Shown here: positions 53,626-61,847 of the stretch, piece after piece
Numbering within the stretch: the first letter of the stretch is position 1
Layout of the letters: every line of letters begins with the position of its first letter
NCBI RefSeq assembly: GCF_000447755.1
Contig: NZ_AUNE01000030.1
Location: forward strand, 29,448 to 93,447
Direction: 5' to 3'
Source of the DNA: Bacteriovorax sp. BSW11_IV
Lineage (GTDB): Bacteria; Bdellovibrionota; Bacteriovoracia; Bacteriovoracales; Bacteriovoracaceae
Length of the DNA stretch: 64,000 bases
Made by a program: the position numbers and the translations under genes
Notes under the pieces: model-generated
The model's database searches: none
What the model was told of the DNA's origin: nothing
What the model saw: only the letters and a program-made list of their open reading frames with translations

Positions 53626-54624
53626 TTAATTGAAGTCGAGAGTTGAAAATTGATTTACCAAGTCTTTATCACTTAACTTCTGTAGAGTGATTAAGTCTTC
53701 GTATGGTGATTTGAGATTAAGGAGTTGGCCAAAAGCAACTTCTGTCTTTACACCATTGGATTTCAACTCAATGATACGTTTTTTGAATGATTGAGGTAAA
53801 ACTTTTAAAAGTCTGCCTTCTATAAGCATATGAAGATTTGCATTCTGTTGTAAAGTCTGAATATTCTGACAAAATAATTCAATTGGTAAATTTTTAAAAT
53901 TAAAGTTGATGACAGATGATTCTAGATTTTGATGTTGAGCTCTTCTCATCGAAAAACCATCGTGATGAGAAAAATGGGATTTAACTTCGTTCTCAAAATA
54001 GCTTAAGTCAGTTGAGGTAAAAAGAATATCGAGATCGGAATCTTTAACAGCAATATCGATTGGAAAAGTTCCTGAAACTTGTGGTGAGAATTGTTTAAAT
54101 TTTGATAACACTTGAGAATTTTCAAGAAACTCATTTATAAGTTCATTTTTTTCGACATTAATGACTGATTCAAGAGATTGATTATGAAACTTAATGGCCA
54201 TGTCACCAAAATTAATTTCAAGCTCAGGGTTAAATGATTTCTCAAGTCCCTTCGTCTCAATATTAAGATGAGAATATCTTTTAATTAAATCGTCGAAAGT
54301 TTCGCTGGTCACAACTTCAATATGCTCGAATCCCTCTTTTGTTATTTTCCCTTTTTTAGGGGCAGGAACTTCAACAAGGTCAATAATATATTCATCGAAT
54401 AAAATGGGTTCTGAAAGCTTATAGGTTGCAATGAGTCTACCATTGACATCACTTTCAATAAGACATTGTCCGATTGATGAAAAAATTTCTTTAATTTCTT
54501 TATAGTTTTCTTCACTGCTTGTACGATAACAAAGATGATCGATTTCAAGATTTTTAATATCTACTTTTTTTTCATTCAGTGTCGCAAAGATTGATTCGAG
54601 GAATTGATAGGCCTTTTCTTTCAT
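53626..54624 (-). CDS. YecM-type VOC domain fused to DUF4269
   Basis: 332 residues. The N-terminal ~150 resemble YecM, a vicinal-oxygen-chelate family fold (NLEIDHLCYRTS, then FEHIEVV). Residues ~165-332 match DUF4269, a nucleotidyltransferase-like domain: SGTFPIDIAVKDSDLDILF with the DLD pair, IELFCQN, NLHMLIEGRLL, and KSNGVKTEVAFGQLLNLKSPYEDL at the end. Neither domain has a firm function. The two are normally separate proteins; the fusion suggests they act together. Confidence 0.75.
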   Translation of the reverse strand: MKEKAYQFLESIFATLNEKKVDIKNLEIDHLCYRTSSEENYKEIKEIFSSIGQCLIESDVNGRLIATYKLSEPILFDEYIIDLVEVPAPKKGKITKEGFEHIEVVTSETFDDLIKRYSHLNIETKGLEKSFNPELEINFGDMAIKFHNQSLESVINVEKNELINEFLENSQVLSKFKQFSPQVSGTFPIDIAVKDSDLDILFTSTDLSYFENEVKSHFSHHDGFSMRRAQHQNLESSVINFNFKNLPIELFCQNIQTLQQNANLHMLIEGRLLKVLPQSFKKRIIELKSNGVKTEVAFGQLLNLKSPYEDLITLQKLSDKDLVNQFSTLDFN

Positions 54625-54691
54625 GATGAACTCTTAGATAATGTTTTTTTTGTGATAACATTATCCAAGAGTATAGTCATTAAAAAGAAGC

Positions 54692-56296
54692 TTACGATTT
54701 AAATTTTTGAATTAAATTTTTGAGCTCGCGTGCTAGTTTTTCAAAATTATTTGATAAGGTAGACAACGATTTTGATGATGCGGTTGCTTTGCTTGTAATG
54801 TCCATAATTTGAACGATATTTTGATGGATACTATCAGCAACAGAGCTTTGTTCTGTGGTTGCGATATAGATGTCATTTGAAAGCATACTTGCTTTATTCA
54901 TCTCTTCAGCGATATTTTGGAAAGAATTGAAAGTATCACTTACTTTTTGATTACCTTTAAGGGCCAAATCCTTTGTTTCATGTGCAGTGCTTGCCGTTTC
55001 AGATATTAACTCTTGAATTCGTGACGTAATGTTTTGAATCTTTTGTGTTGAGCTTTTTGTCTCGCTGGCCAGCTCGCCAATTTCTTCTGCAACTACAATA
55101 AATCCTTTACCATGAACACCAGCACGAGTGGCCTCGACTGCTGCGTTTATCGATAAATGTTGAGTTTTCATTGTAATATCATTGATCATTGTAAGAACAC
55201 TTATGATCTCTTTTCCCTCTTTTTCTAGTTCATTCATTTTTCCAGCAACATCTTCAATAGACTTCGTAAGGCTTTCGATATTTTCTTTCGCTGATTGAGC
55301 ATTGTTTGATCCTTCTTGAACATTGTCATTTGCTCTTTTTGTCGCTTCTTTTGCTAGGGCACTGTGATCAACAACTTGTTTTGATGTTTGTGCCATTTCA
55401 GTAATGGCCTGTGCAACAAGGTTGATTTCATCTTGTTGAACACTACTGTTGGCCAGTGTTTCGTTAGAAAGAGATTCTACTTCCTTACTACCGTGAAGAA
55501 CGTTTTCGGTTTTTTCTGAAACAACTTTGATAGAATGATGAAATCTTTCGAGCATTGTATTTAGCCCTAAAGAGAGAGCAGAGATTTCATCTTTGAAGAA
55601 AGATTTCTTCGTTCTTTTTGTAAGATCAAGATTCGTTCCAATTTCTTCTACAATGTTTTTTAAATTAACGACTCTTTTTACGATGAGAATATGTAAAATA
55701 AAACCAATCGCCAAAAGGGCCACAAGAAACATGGCGCCCATAAGTTTTGCTGTGAATGTTGTATTTTGAATAATCTTTTTATCGATTTGTGTAAGATCAT
55801 ATGTTATTTTCACGGCCCCGAGAACATCTCCTTCTTTAGCAGAGACGTGGCACTCTAGACAATTTGTCCCTTTATAATTTGAATACGCCTTAAATGGAGT
55901 AATAACACTAACAACACGAACACCCTCATTGTTTAAAGCTATTGAAGAATGGGAGGTTCCCTTTAATGCTTCTTTTTCGATCTCATTGGCAGCAGATTCA
56001 TGGGGAAAACCTTCTCCAAAATCAGCTTTTACAAGATCTCCTCTTATGATTCTTGCTTCAAGAATCTCTTCTTTTGACAGAAATTTTTTCCTAAGAATCT
56101 CGCGCTCTTCCATGGAACCAGTAATCATTAATGTGTTTACACTATCAAAGTATTGTTCTGAGAGCGAGTGGGTCTGTGCTTCAATAACTTCTTCAACAAA
56201 GGCCTTCTCAGCACTGTAGTTTGTATAAAGTACACTTGCAGTAAGAGAGCTAAAAATAATTATTAATGCTGTTAGAATTTTAAATTGTAATGACAT
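54692..56296 (-). CDS. Chemoreceptor with c-type haem motif in the sensor
   Basis: 534 residues: signal-anchor helix (~7-27), a periplasmic domain (~30-185), a second membrane helix (~184-206), HAMP and a methyl-accepting signalling domain with MITMKTQHLSINAAVEATRAG-like hairpin tip. The periplasmic domain contains CLECH at 146-150, a CXXCH haem-c attachment motif, in the style of DUF3365/Tll0287-like sensors. It would report redox state or a haem ligand to CheA. The gene is divergent from the LuxR gene, with an AT-rich palindrome between them. Confidence 0.85.
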   Translation of the reverse strand: MSLQFKILTALIIIFSSLTASVLYTNYSAEKAFVEEVIEAQTHSLSEQYFDSVNTLMITGSMEEREILRKKFLSKEEILEARIIRGDLVKADFGEGFPHESAANEIEKEALKGTSHSSIALNNEGVRVVSVITPFKAYSNYKGTNCLECHVSAKEGDVLGAVKITYDLTQIDKKIIQNTTFTAKLMGAMFLVALLAIGFILHILIVKRVVNLKNIVEEIGTNLDLTKRTKKSFFKDEISALSLGLNTMLERFHHSIKVVSEKTENVLHGSKEVESLSNETLANSSVQQDEINLVAQAITEMAQTSKQVVDHSALAKEATKRANDNVQEGSNNAQSAKENIESLTKSIEDVAGKMNELEKEGKEIISVLTMINDITMKTQHLSINAAVEATRAGVHGKGFIVVAEEIGELASETKSSTQKIQNITSRIQELISETASTAHETKDLALKGNQKVSDTFNSFQNIAEEMNKASMLSNDIYIATTEQSSVADSIHQNIVQIMDITSKATASSKSLSTLSNNFEKLARELKNLIQKFKS

Positions 56297-56306
56297 AGAC
56301 CACCCG

Positions 56307-56328
56307 TATAATAAATATGTTTATTATA
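56307..56328. promoter_or_regulatory. AT-rich palindrome between chemoreceptor and LuxR genes
   Basis: TATAATAAA-TATG-TTTATTATA, a perfect 9-bp inverted repeat with a 4-base centre. It lies 10 bases before the chemoreceptor start on one side and about 70 bases before the LuxR start on the other, a plausible operator. Confidence 0.45.
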
Positions 56329-56398
56329 ATAAGATGAGTTAATAAAAACTCTTGATTTTGCTCACGGAATTATTTTCCGTACTAAAGGAATCTGTAAA

Positions 56399-56749
56399 AT
56401 GGATACGCAAGAAATCTTAATCAGCGAACTTAAGAGATTATCAAAAGAATGTCGTCTGCACAGTCGTAGTGTCAATTCATCGTTTGCATTAATGAGAGTT
56501 TCAAACACAATTAACTCTCTTCTTTCATCATTAAATGAAGATTCTATTTCTGATGAAAATCCTCTTTCAAAAAGAGAGACTGAAATTCTCGCCCATGTTT
56601 CAAATGGATTTACTAATCGTGAAATCGCAAAGGCCTTGCTTATTTCAGAGAAGACGATTGAGTATCATTTAAAGTCTATCTTTCAAAAAACTCATGCATC
56701 TAAAAGGGCCGAAGCTGTGACGAATGCCTTAAAAAACAGATGGTTATAG
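56399..56749 (+). CDS. LuxR-type DNA-binding protein without a receiver
   Basis: 116 residues. The C-terminal ~65 carry the LuxR/GerE helix-turn-helix (LSKRETEILAHVSNGFTNREIA...ISEKTIEYHLKSIFQKTHASKR). The N-terminal ~50 are helical, too short for a receiver or ligand domain. It precedes a CpaF-like ATPase by about 76 bases and is divergent from the haem-motif chemoreceptor. Confidence 0.85.
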   Translation: MDTQEILISELKRLSKECRLHSRSVNSSFALMRVSNTINSLLSSLNEDSISDENPLSKRETEILAHVSNGFTNREIAKALLISEKTIEYHLKSIFQKTHASKRAEAVTNALKNRWL

Positions 56750-56825
56750 TCAGATTTAGGGTTCTCCCTAGTTGTGTTTTTTTAGGACTCAGCTAGTATT
56801 GTTTAAAACCAACAACGGAGAATTT

Positions 56826-57761
56826 ATGAAAACAATCAATTTAGAAAAAACATTAGGACCACTTTGGAGTTTATTTTCAGATGAATCTGTTTGGGAAATC
56901 GTAATTGATTCACCAACTGAAGTTTTCGTTGCAAAAGGAAATGGCGTTATAGAAGAAGTTCGTGTTTTTGAAAATATGTCAGAACTTGATTCCTTGGTTG
57001 ATAGGGTTACTGAATTTTTAAATATCGAAAAATCAAATCAATCATTCTCAAAACTATTAGATACCTATGCAAAGATCACAGTTGTTCAATCAGGAATCGC
57101 ACTGAAAGGGCCTGCCATTGTTATTACAAAATTACCAAAAGTAACTCCAACTTTTGATAATTACCTAAGTTGGAATGTCATTGATGATAAAGGTTTAAAA
57201 ATTATTAAAGACATTCTTGGTTCTCACCAAGGAATACTTCTTGCTGGCAATCAAGGGTGTGGGAAAACAACTCTTTTAAACATTATGTTAAATAATATCC
57301 CAATGCCTAATAGAATTGTTACTCTAGAGCGCCATCCTGATCTTATTTTCGACAGAAAAATGGTATGTCGTTTAAGTCCAGAAAATCTAGAAGTAGAATC
57401 TATGATTAAGTTGATCGACATGGCGGAAAGTATGAGAGGTGACTATGTTGCTATCTCTGAAATCGTTGGTGGCGAGGCCGGACATTTCATTGAGATGATT
57501 AGAAATAATTGTACAGGTATTGCTCTAATTACTGGTGAAAGCGTTCAGGATGCCATTGAAAGACTTGTGACTAAAACAGTTATTTCTTCAAGTGGACTTA
57601 CTATTGAAGAGGCCCGTTATGCTATTGCTCAGGCCTTCCGTTACCTCGTTTTCCAAGAAAGACTAGAGAATGGATCAAGAAAAATTTCATCAATTGTAGA
57701 GTTAAAATATGACGGTGGTGAAATCAATCTGGTTAAACTCTATGGGAACACTTCTAAGTAG
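56826..57761 (+). CDS. Orphan CpaF/TadA-like secretion ATPase
   Basis: 311 residues from the ATG at 56826, chosen because GGAG ends 5 bases before it. The C-terminal half is a type II/IV secretion ATPase of the CpaF class: Walker A GNQGCGKTT (141-149), a Walker-B-like YVAISEIVGGEA. The His box (normally GSLSTIHA) reads GIALITGES, without the histidine. No other Tad, pilus or type II secretion gene is nearby. CpaF ATPases power pilus assembly; an orphan with a changed His box may do something else. Confidence 0.8.
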   Translation: MKTINLEKTLGPLWSLFSDESVWEIVIDSPTEVFVAKGNGVIEEVRVFENMSELDSLVDRVTEFLNIEKSNQSFSKLLDTYAKITVVQSGIALKGPAIVITKLPKVTPTFDNYLSWNVIDDKGLKIIKDILGSHQGILLAGNQGCGKTTLLNIMLNNIPMPNRIVTLERHPDLIFDRKMVCRLSPENLEVESMIKLIDMAESMRGDYVAISEIVGGEAGHFIEMIRNNCTGIALITGESVQDAIERLVTKTVISSSGLTIEEARYAIAQAFRYLVFQERLENGSRKISSIVELKYDGGEINLVKLYGNTSK

Positions 57762-57813
57762 TTGAAAATATTCACGTATAAAGTGTCACGCTTTTAACAT
57801 TTTTACATACTTA

Positions 57814-57838
57814 CGACCTCCTAGTTGAGGTCGTTTTT
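57814..57838 (+). terminator. Terminator after the CpaF-like gene
   Basis: CGACCTC-CTAGTT-GAGGTCG followed by TTTTT. The 3' arm overlaps the -35 box (TTGAGG) of the next gene's promoter. Confidence 0.8.
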
Positions 57839-57852
57839 CGTTGGGTTAATAT
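57825..57852 (+). promoter_or_regulatory. Promoter giving a leaderless transcript
   Basis: TTGAGG (57825-57830), 16-base spacer, TAATAT (57847-57852), then 6 bases to the ATG at 57859. No ribosome-binding site. Confidence 0.5.
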
Positions 57853-57858
57853 AGGCCC

Positions 57859-58992
57859 ATGAAACAAACAATCAAATCACTTTTGTGCACTCTCTTTGCG
57901 ATCTTTTCATTTTTTACGTATGGGGTAGAACTCTCTGTAACAAAAGAAAATAATCTAAAAATCACGGCCAGTACTTGTGACGAAGTTTTATTTCAAAGAG
58001 AGGCCATTTGCCAGTGGAAGAAAAATCTCGATCCAAGTTTTGAAATACCTAAAGTTTCTAAAAATGCTTGTGTGAAAAACAAGAACAAGACAAGCATTGT
58101 TGTCTCTAAATGTATTCCCGATCTGGTTAAAGAAATTCATCATAAAAAATTAAATAAATCTGGTGCCAATTGCTGGGGTACTGCCCTAGGGTTGCGCGGC
58201 CTTTCTCAGACTCCACGCTTTGTCTGGTCAAATGAACTGCAATATTGGCAATCATCACCTCTTTGTCGAAAACTTTCAGTTGGTGAAAGTTTAAGGCCTG
58301 GGGATATTATCAATACATATGGGCCTGAATATATTTTTAGAGAAGAAGGTAATGATAAGGGAACTCATTTTTGGAATGCCCTATATCCAAATCGATATAC
58401 AGTATCTCCTGTAGATAATGGATATTCTGGCTACCACAATCTACTTCATTCGGAGACTTTCATTTCTTATGAAATGACTTTCGGAAAAGATTCCCCTAAC
58501 TTCGATGATCGCTTTGATTTTCATCAAATGATTGAAGTCTACGGTAGAACCCGTGATAAGGATTGCCAAGAGAATCAGTCTCTAACTCCTCATATGAGAG
58601 AAAATCAAAATGAAGCAAAGCGAATAAAAGGGACGAAATGTGATTATATGTCACTGGCCTACCGATGTCAGAGATTTGATTCTTATTTTAATTCGATAGA
58701 ATTGAGTGACATTGAAAAAGGATTGTGGAGCGAGATTCAAGACCTATTTAAAAAACAGAATACTCTTTTTAAACTTTTAACGATTAAAAATTTTAAATTA
58801 TCAAACTTTGAAGTGATAAAACTTATTACTTTGTCAGATGAAGTTGCAAGATTAAGCTTGAATGAATTATCAAAAGGGCTACACTTGAGTAAGAATGAAG
58901 AAATGCTCTTAACGCTCAGGTATTTCACTGCCTCGGCAATTAGAAAATCACTCGAACTTGCCGATGAGGTTGAACCGACAGAGCCATTGTAA
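57859..58992 (+). CDS. Secreted protein, possible cysteine peptidase-like fold
   Basis: 377 residues with a signal peptide (cleavage near TYGVE). C105 in GANCWGTALGL and H169 in GTHFWNAL, with the intervening LRPGDIINTYG, resemble the Cys-His layout of NlpC/P60-type peptidases (where xPGDLV precedes the His). This is a motif-level inference. Many other cysteines suggest disulphides. The C-terminal ~100 residues are helical. The next gene follows after 10 bases. Confidence 0.6.
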   Translation: MKQTIKSLLCTLFAIFSFFTYGVELSVTKENNLKITASTCDEVLFQREAICQWKKNLDPSFEIPKVSKNACVKNKNKTSIVVSKCIPDLVKEIHHKKLNKSGANCWGTALGLRGLSQTPRFVWSNELQYWQSSPLCRKLSVGESLRPGDIINTYGPEYIFREEGNDKGTHFWNALYPNRYTVSPVDNGYSGYHNLLHSETFISYEMTFGKDSPNFDDRFDFHQMIEVYGRTRDKDCQENQSLTPHMRENQNEAKRIKGTKCDYMSLAYRCQRFDSYFNSIELSDIEKGLWSEIQDLFKKQNTLFKLLTIKNFKLSNFEVIKLITLSDEVARLSLNELSKGLHLSKNEEMLLTLRYFTASAIRKSLELADEVEPTEPL

Positions 58993-59002
58993 AGGATTAT
59001 AA

Positions 59003-59608
59003 ATGGATCTAAATTTATCTTGTTCTTGCAATAAAGTTCAAGGACAAATCAAAAATGTAACACCGAAATTAGGTTTGCGAGTTGTTTGTTATTGTGATGA
59101 TTGTCAAACATACGCACGCTATCTCAATGGACAAAAAAGTGTATTAGATGAAAATGGGGGCACTGAACTCTTACAAGTCCCACAGGCCTACGTTAGTTTT
59201 CATAAGGGACAAGATCAAATTGAATGCGTTCAATTATCACCCAAAGGTATTAAACGTTGGTATGCCAAGTGTTGCCATACTCCCATTGGTAATATGCTTC
59301 AAAACCCCAGTGTTTCCTTTATTGGTATTCCTGTTGCCTTTATAGATGAAGAACAAATGCGTGATGCAGATAAAACAATTGGACCTGTATGTGCACGACT
59401 ACAGTTGCGTTTTGCAACGGGCCCAATTAAAGAGAATCATGATGAAAAAGTTCCCTTTGGACATTTGCTGAAAACGATATCGAAACTTTTACAGTGGAAA
59501 ATAAAAGGTCTTAATCGACCGCATCCTTTCTATGACTTCGAAAGTGAAAGATATATCTATGAGACAAAAATTTTGACAAAAGAAGAGAGAGATGGATTTA
59601 GAGCGTGA
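59003..59608 (+). CDS. DUF6151-family zinc-binding protein
   Basis: 201 residues. Cysteine pattern CSC near residue 8 and CYCDDCQ near 31, plus KCCHTPIGN, resemble the GFA (glutathione-dependent formaldehyde-activating) zinc fold. LNGQKSVLDENGGTELLQV and KGIKRWYAKCCHTP match DUF6151. Function is unknown. AAGGA precedes the ATG. It overlaps the next gene by 17 bases. Confidence 0.8.
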   Translation: MDLNLSCSCNKVQGQIKNVTPKLGLRVVCYCDDCQTYARYLNGQKSVLDENGGTELLQVPQAYVSFHKGQDQIECVQLSPKGIKRWYAKCCHTPIGNMLQNPSVSFIGIPVAFIDEEQMRDADKTIGPVCARLQLRFATGPIKENHDEKVPFGHLLKTISKLLQWKIKGLNRPHPFYDFESERYIYETKILTKEERDGFRA

Positions 59609-60530
59609 AGCATTATTAGAAATTTCAAAAATCGATCTTAGTAAGTATTCCTTGGAAGAATTGAGTCTTGATAGAGAGGTCGCACTAAACGCTATTTTTG
59701 ACGACAGAGTTGAAGAGTTTGAAGATCTTAATAGTGATGAAACTTTGGAGTTTCGTCTCGATTATTTAAAACTTCCAAATGTTAGAAAAGAAGATTACTT
59801 AGAAAGAGTGATTGATCTAGGGGAACACAAAAAAGTACTTTGCGGGATTCGACATTTTGGTGGAAACAAAGAAATGTCCTTTGTGTCGCTTGCAACAAAT
59901 TTTTCATTAGAGTCAAAAGAAGAGGCCTTGCAGATATATGAAATGATTAAAAAACATTTTTCAGTGTTTAGACCCCTGTATTTATCTTTTTATTCAAAGG
60001 TAGAGAATATTGCAGATTTCTATGGTTCCATTGATATGGTCTCCCTGGCTTCTCAAATAAAAAAAATCACTCCTTGGCACGGTGAAGATAATCTTGAATT
60101 TGAACCAATTACAGATAATTCATTTTATGATTGGTATAAGAAAGGATATGAAGAATTTCATGAGGATCGTAAAGATTTAAAAGCTAAAGTAACAGTAAAT
60201 AGTCTTGAAGTTATGAAAGGCTCTATTGAAGCATCTCTTATATTTTATGCCTGTATTAATGGCGAGAAAGTGGGGTTAATTGCTGCCGAAAGAAGCGACT
60301 ATCTTGGACACCCTGGGGTGTATTTTAACGAGATATTTTTGATGAGAAATTGGAAAGGTAAAGGGCTTGCTAAGGCCATGCAAAGAAAGTTTGTGGCAAA
60401 GTTTTGCAAAGATAATGAGCTTATTTGGGGCACAATTGATTCTCATAATTTACCTTCGTTTAATACGGCAAAGGCAAATGGTCGAAAACCCATTCGCTAT
60501 GAATGTTTTATTAATTTAGAGTCGAAGTAA
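59592..60530 (+). CDS. GNAT-family acetyltransferase
   Basis: 312 residues. The C-terminal ~140 hold the GNAT acetyl-CoA motif: NEIFLMRNWKGKGLAKAMQRKF (the Q/RxxGxG/A loop as RNWKGKGLA) and DSHNLPSFNTAKANGRK. The N-terminal half looks like a second, degenerate GNAT fold. The acceptor is unknown. It begins inside the end of the DUF6151 gene (17-base overlap) and so is probably made from the same mRNA. Confidence 0.8.
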   Translation: MDLEREALLEISKIDLSKYSLEELSLDREVALNAIFDDRVEEFEDLNSDETLEFRLDYLKLPNVRKEDYLERVIDLGEHKKVLCGIRHFGGNKEMSFVSLATNFSLESKEEALQIYEMIKKHFSVFRPLYLSFYSKVENIADFYGSIDMVSLASQIKKITPWHGEDNLEFEPITDNSFYDWYKKGYEEFHEDRKDLKAKVTVNSLEVMKGSIEASLIFYACINGEKVGLIAAERSDYLGHPGVYFNEIFLMRNWKGKGLAKAMQRKFVAKFCKDNELIWGTIDSHNLPSFNTAKANGRKPIRYECFINLESK

Positions 60531-60556
60531 TTTATAATCTCTATGAAGGGGATAAT

Positions 60557-60700
60557 ATGATCGAACATAAAAAAGACGCGAAATCACTATTCAATATTTG
60601 GACTGAAAATCAGCAAAGAACTATAGGGTTTAAAGTCGTACTACTTCTTGGTCTTGTGGCCTTATCTTCTGTTTGGACGTATTTCATATTGATAAAATAA
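60557..60700 (+). CDS. 47-residue single-span membrane protein
   Basis: A short frame with an AAGGGG site 6 bases before the ATG. The product has a charged N terminus (MIEHKKDAKSLFNIW) and a hydrophobic helix (VVLLLGLVALSSVWTYFIL), ending in Lys. It follows the GNAT gene by 26 bases and is ended by a perfect terminator. Confidence 0.6.
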   Translation: MIEHKKDAKSLFNIWTENQQRTIGFKVVLLLGLVALSSVWTYFILIK

Positions 60701-60724
60701 AGGGTCTATTTCTAGACCCTTTTA
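60699..60724. terminator. Bidirectional terminator
   Basis: AGGGTCTA-TTTC-TAGACCCT with A on the 5' side and TTTT on the 3' side. It serves the small membrane gene and the convergent hydrolase. Confidence 0.85.
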
Positions 60725-60727
60725 AAA

Positions 60728-61699
60728 TTACTTCATATGTTTATCAAAAAATGAAATGATCTTTTCAGGATTTCTGCCAAAGTAATTATAACCATCTTTG
60801 AATCTCTTTGTTGTATCACGAATCCAAAAAAGTTCTTTCTCTTCACTTCCTAAAAGATCAAATGTTTTTTGCGCATCCACTGGATTTCTTGTCCACTCGT
60901 CATCATGAACTTGTACCATAAGAACTGGCATTGTAACTTTTGAAGCAAAAAGCTGAGGAGTCATTTCATCTGCAACGAAAGCACCCATTTTTAATAATTC
61001 AAGGTCTATGAGTTCTTGATATTGTCTGACACCATAAATTTCTGAAAAGGCATCAAAAATGGCCGACATTGAGACAACCATTGGGCTACACATACATGAA
61101 ACGTTTTCAAATAGTTCTGGTTTTCTTGCAATGGCCTCATATTGAGAGTTTCCTCCCATACATTGGCTATACAGACCAACTTTCATTTTACTAAAACGAG
61201 GGTGTTTATCGACATATTTTTTTACACCGACACAATCTCTCCATTCCCAACGACCAATCCCTGAAAGACCTCCATTGGCAGCGCCACTGTTACCGTGATT
61301 TCTAATATCGTAGGCAATGACATTGTAACCAGCATCTGTAAGGTGTTTCATTTGAATAACAAAATCAATTTCAACAGCATCAAATTGATTCCATGGAGCA
61401 CCTAAATGACCTGGAAAACCTGCACGGCACATAGGGAGAGCGTGATTGAAAATAATAAGTTTGTTACTTTCTCCACCTTTGGCCGGAATGTACCACCCTT
61501 CTAAAGGAACACCGTCATCACTTTGGAAGTAGATATCTTCCCAATCAGTCATTCCATAGTCGTCTGGTGTTTTGTGAAGAACACTTCTTAATGGTTTTAC
61601 AATATTGGCCAGGGCCATAACTTTTTCGTAATCCTCTGGAGTGATTGTTTCCAGTTGCTCCATTGCTTTTGCCATTCTTTCATTTGATATTCTGCTCAT
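60728..61699 (-). CDS. Alpha/beta hydrolase with cysteine nucleophile
   Basis: 323 residues from the ATG at 61699, which follows AAGGA; an ATG 51 bases earlier has no site. The alpha/beta hydrolase fold is clear: FNHALPM oxyanion strand, VIAYDIRNHGNSG, and the nucleophile elbow GLYSQCMGGNS with Cys180 where Ser is usual, then a late VHDDEW acid. The Cys elbow is known from dienelactone hydrolases, but the rest differs from that family. It is divergent from an AraC regulator, which may control it. Confidence 0.8.
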   Translation of the reverse strand: MSRISNERMAKAMEQLETITPEDYEKVMALANIVKPLRSVLHKTPDDYGMTDWEDIYFQSDDGVPLEGWYIPAKGGESNKLIIFNHALPMCRAGFPGHLGAPWNQFDAVEIDFVIQMKHLTDAGYNVIAYDIRNHGNSGAANGGLSGIGRWEWRDCVGVKKYVDKHPRFSKMKVGLYSQCMGGNSQYEAIARKPELFENVSCMCSPMVVSMSAIFDAFSEIYGVRQYQELIDLELLKMGAFVADEMTPQLFASKVTMPVLMVQVHDDEWTRNPVDAQKTFDLLGSEEKELFWIRDTTKRFKDGYNYFGRNPEKIISFFDKHMK

Positions 61700-61835
61700 A
61701 CGTTCATCCTTGTTGATGTTTTCAGTTAACTCTAATTTAATGAAAATCATCGAAAAGGGTTATCAGCATCCTCTTAATATCTTGCCTAAAACTCCAGATA
61801 TGGGCTAACTTGTATAGTTTTGTGTAAATGTCTGC

Positions 61836-61841
61836 TATAAT
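61836..61841 (+). promoter_or_regulatory. TATAAT box 6 bases before the AraC start
   Basis: A perfect TATAAT is followed by six bases and then the ATG at 61848, with no ribosome-binding site. The -35 is weak (TTGTAT, spacing 20). Confidence 0.55.
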
Positions 61842-61847
61842 GGTCTT

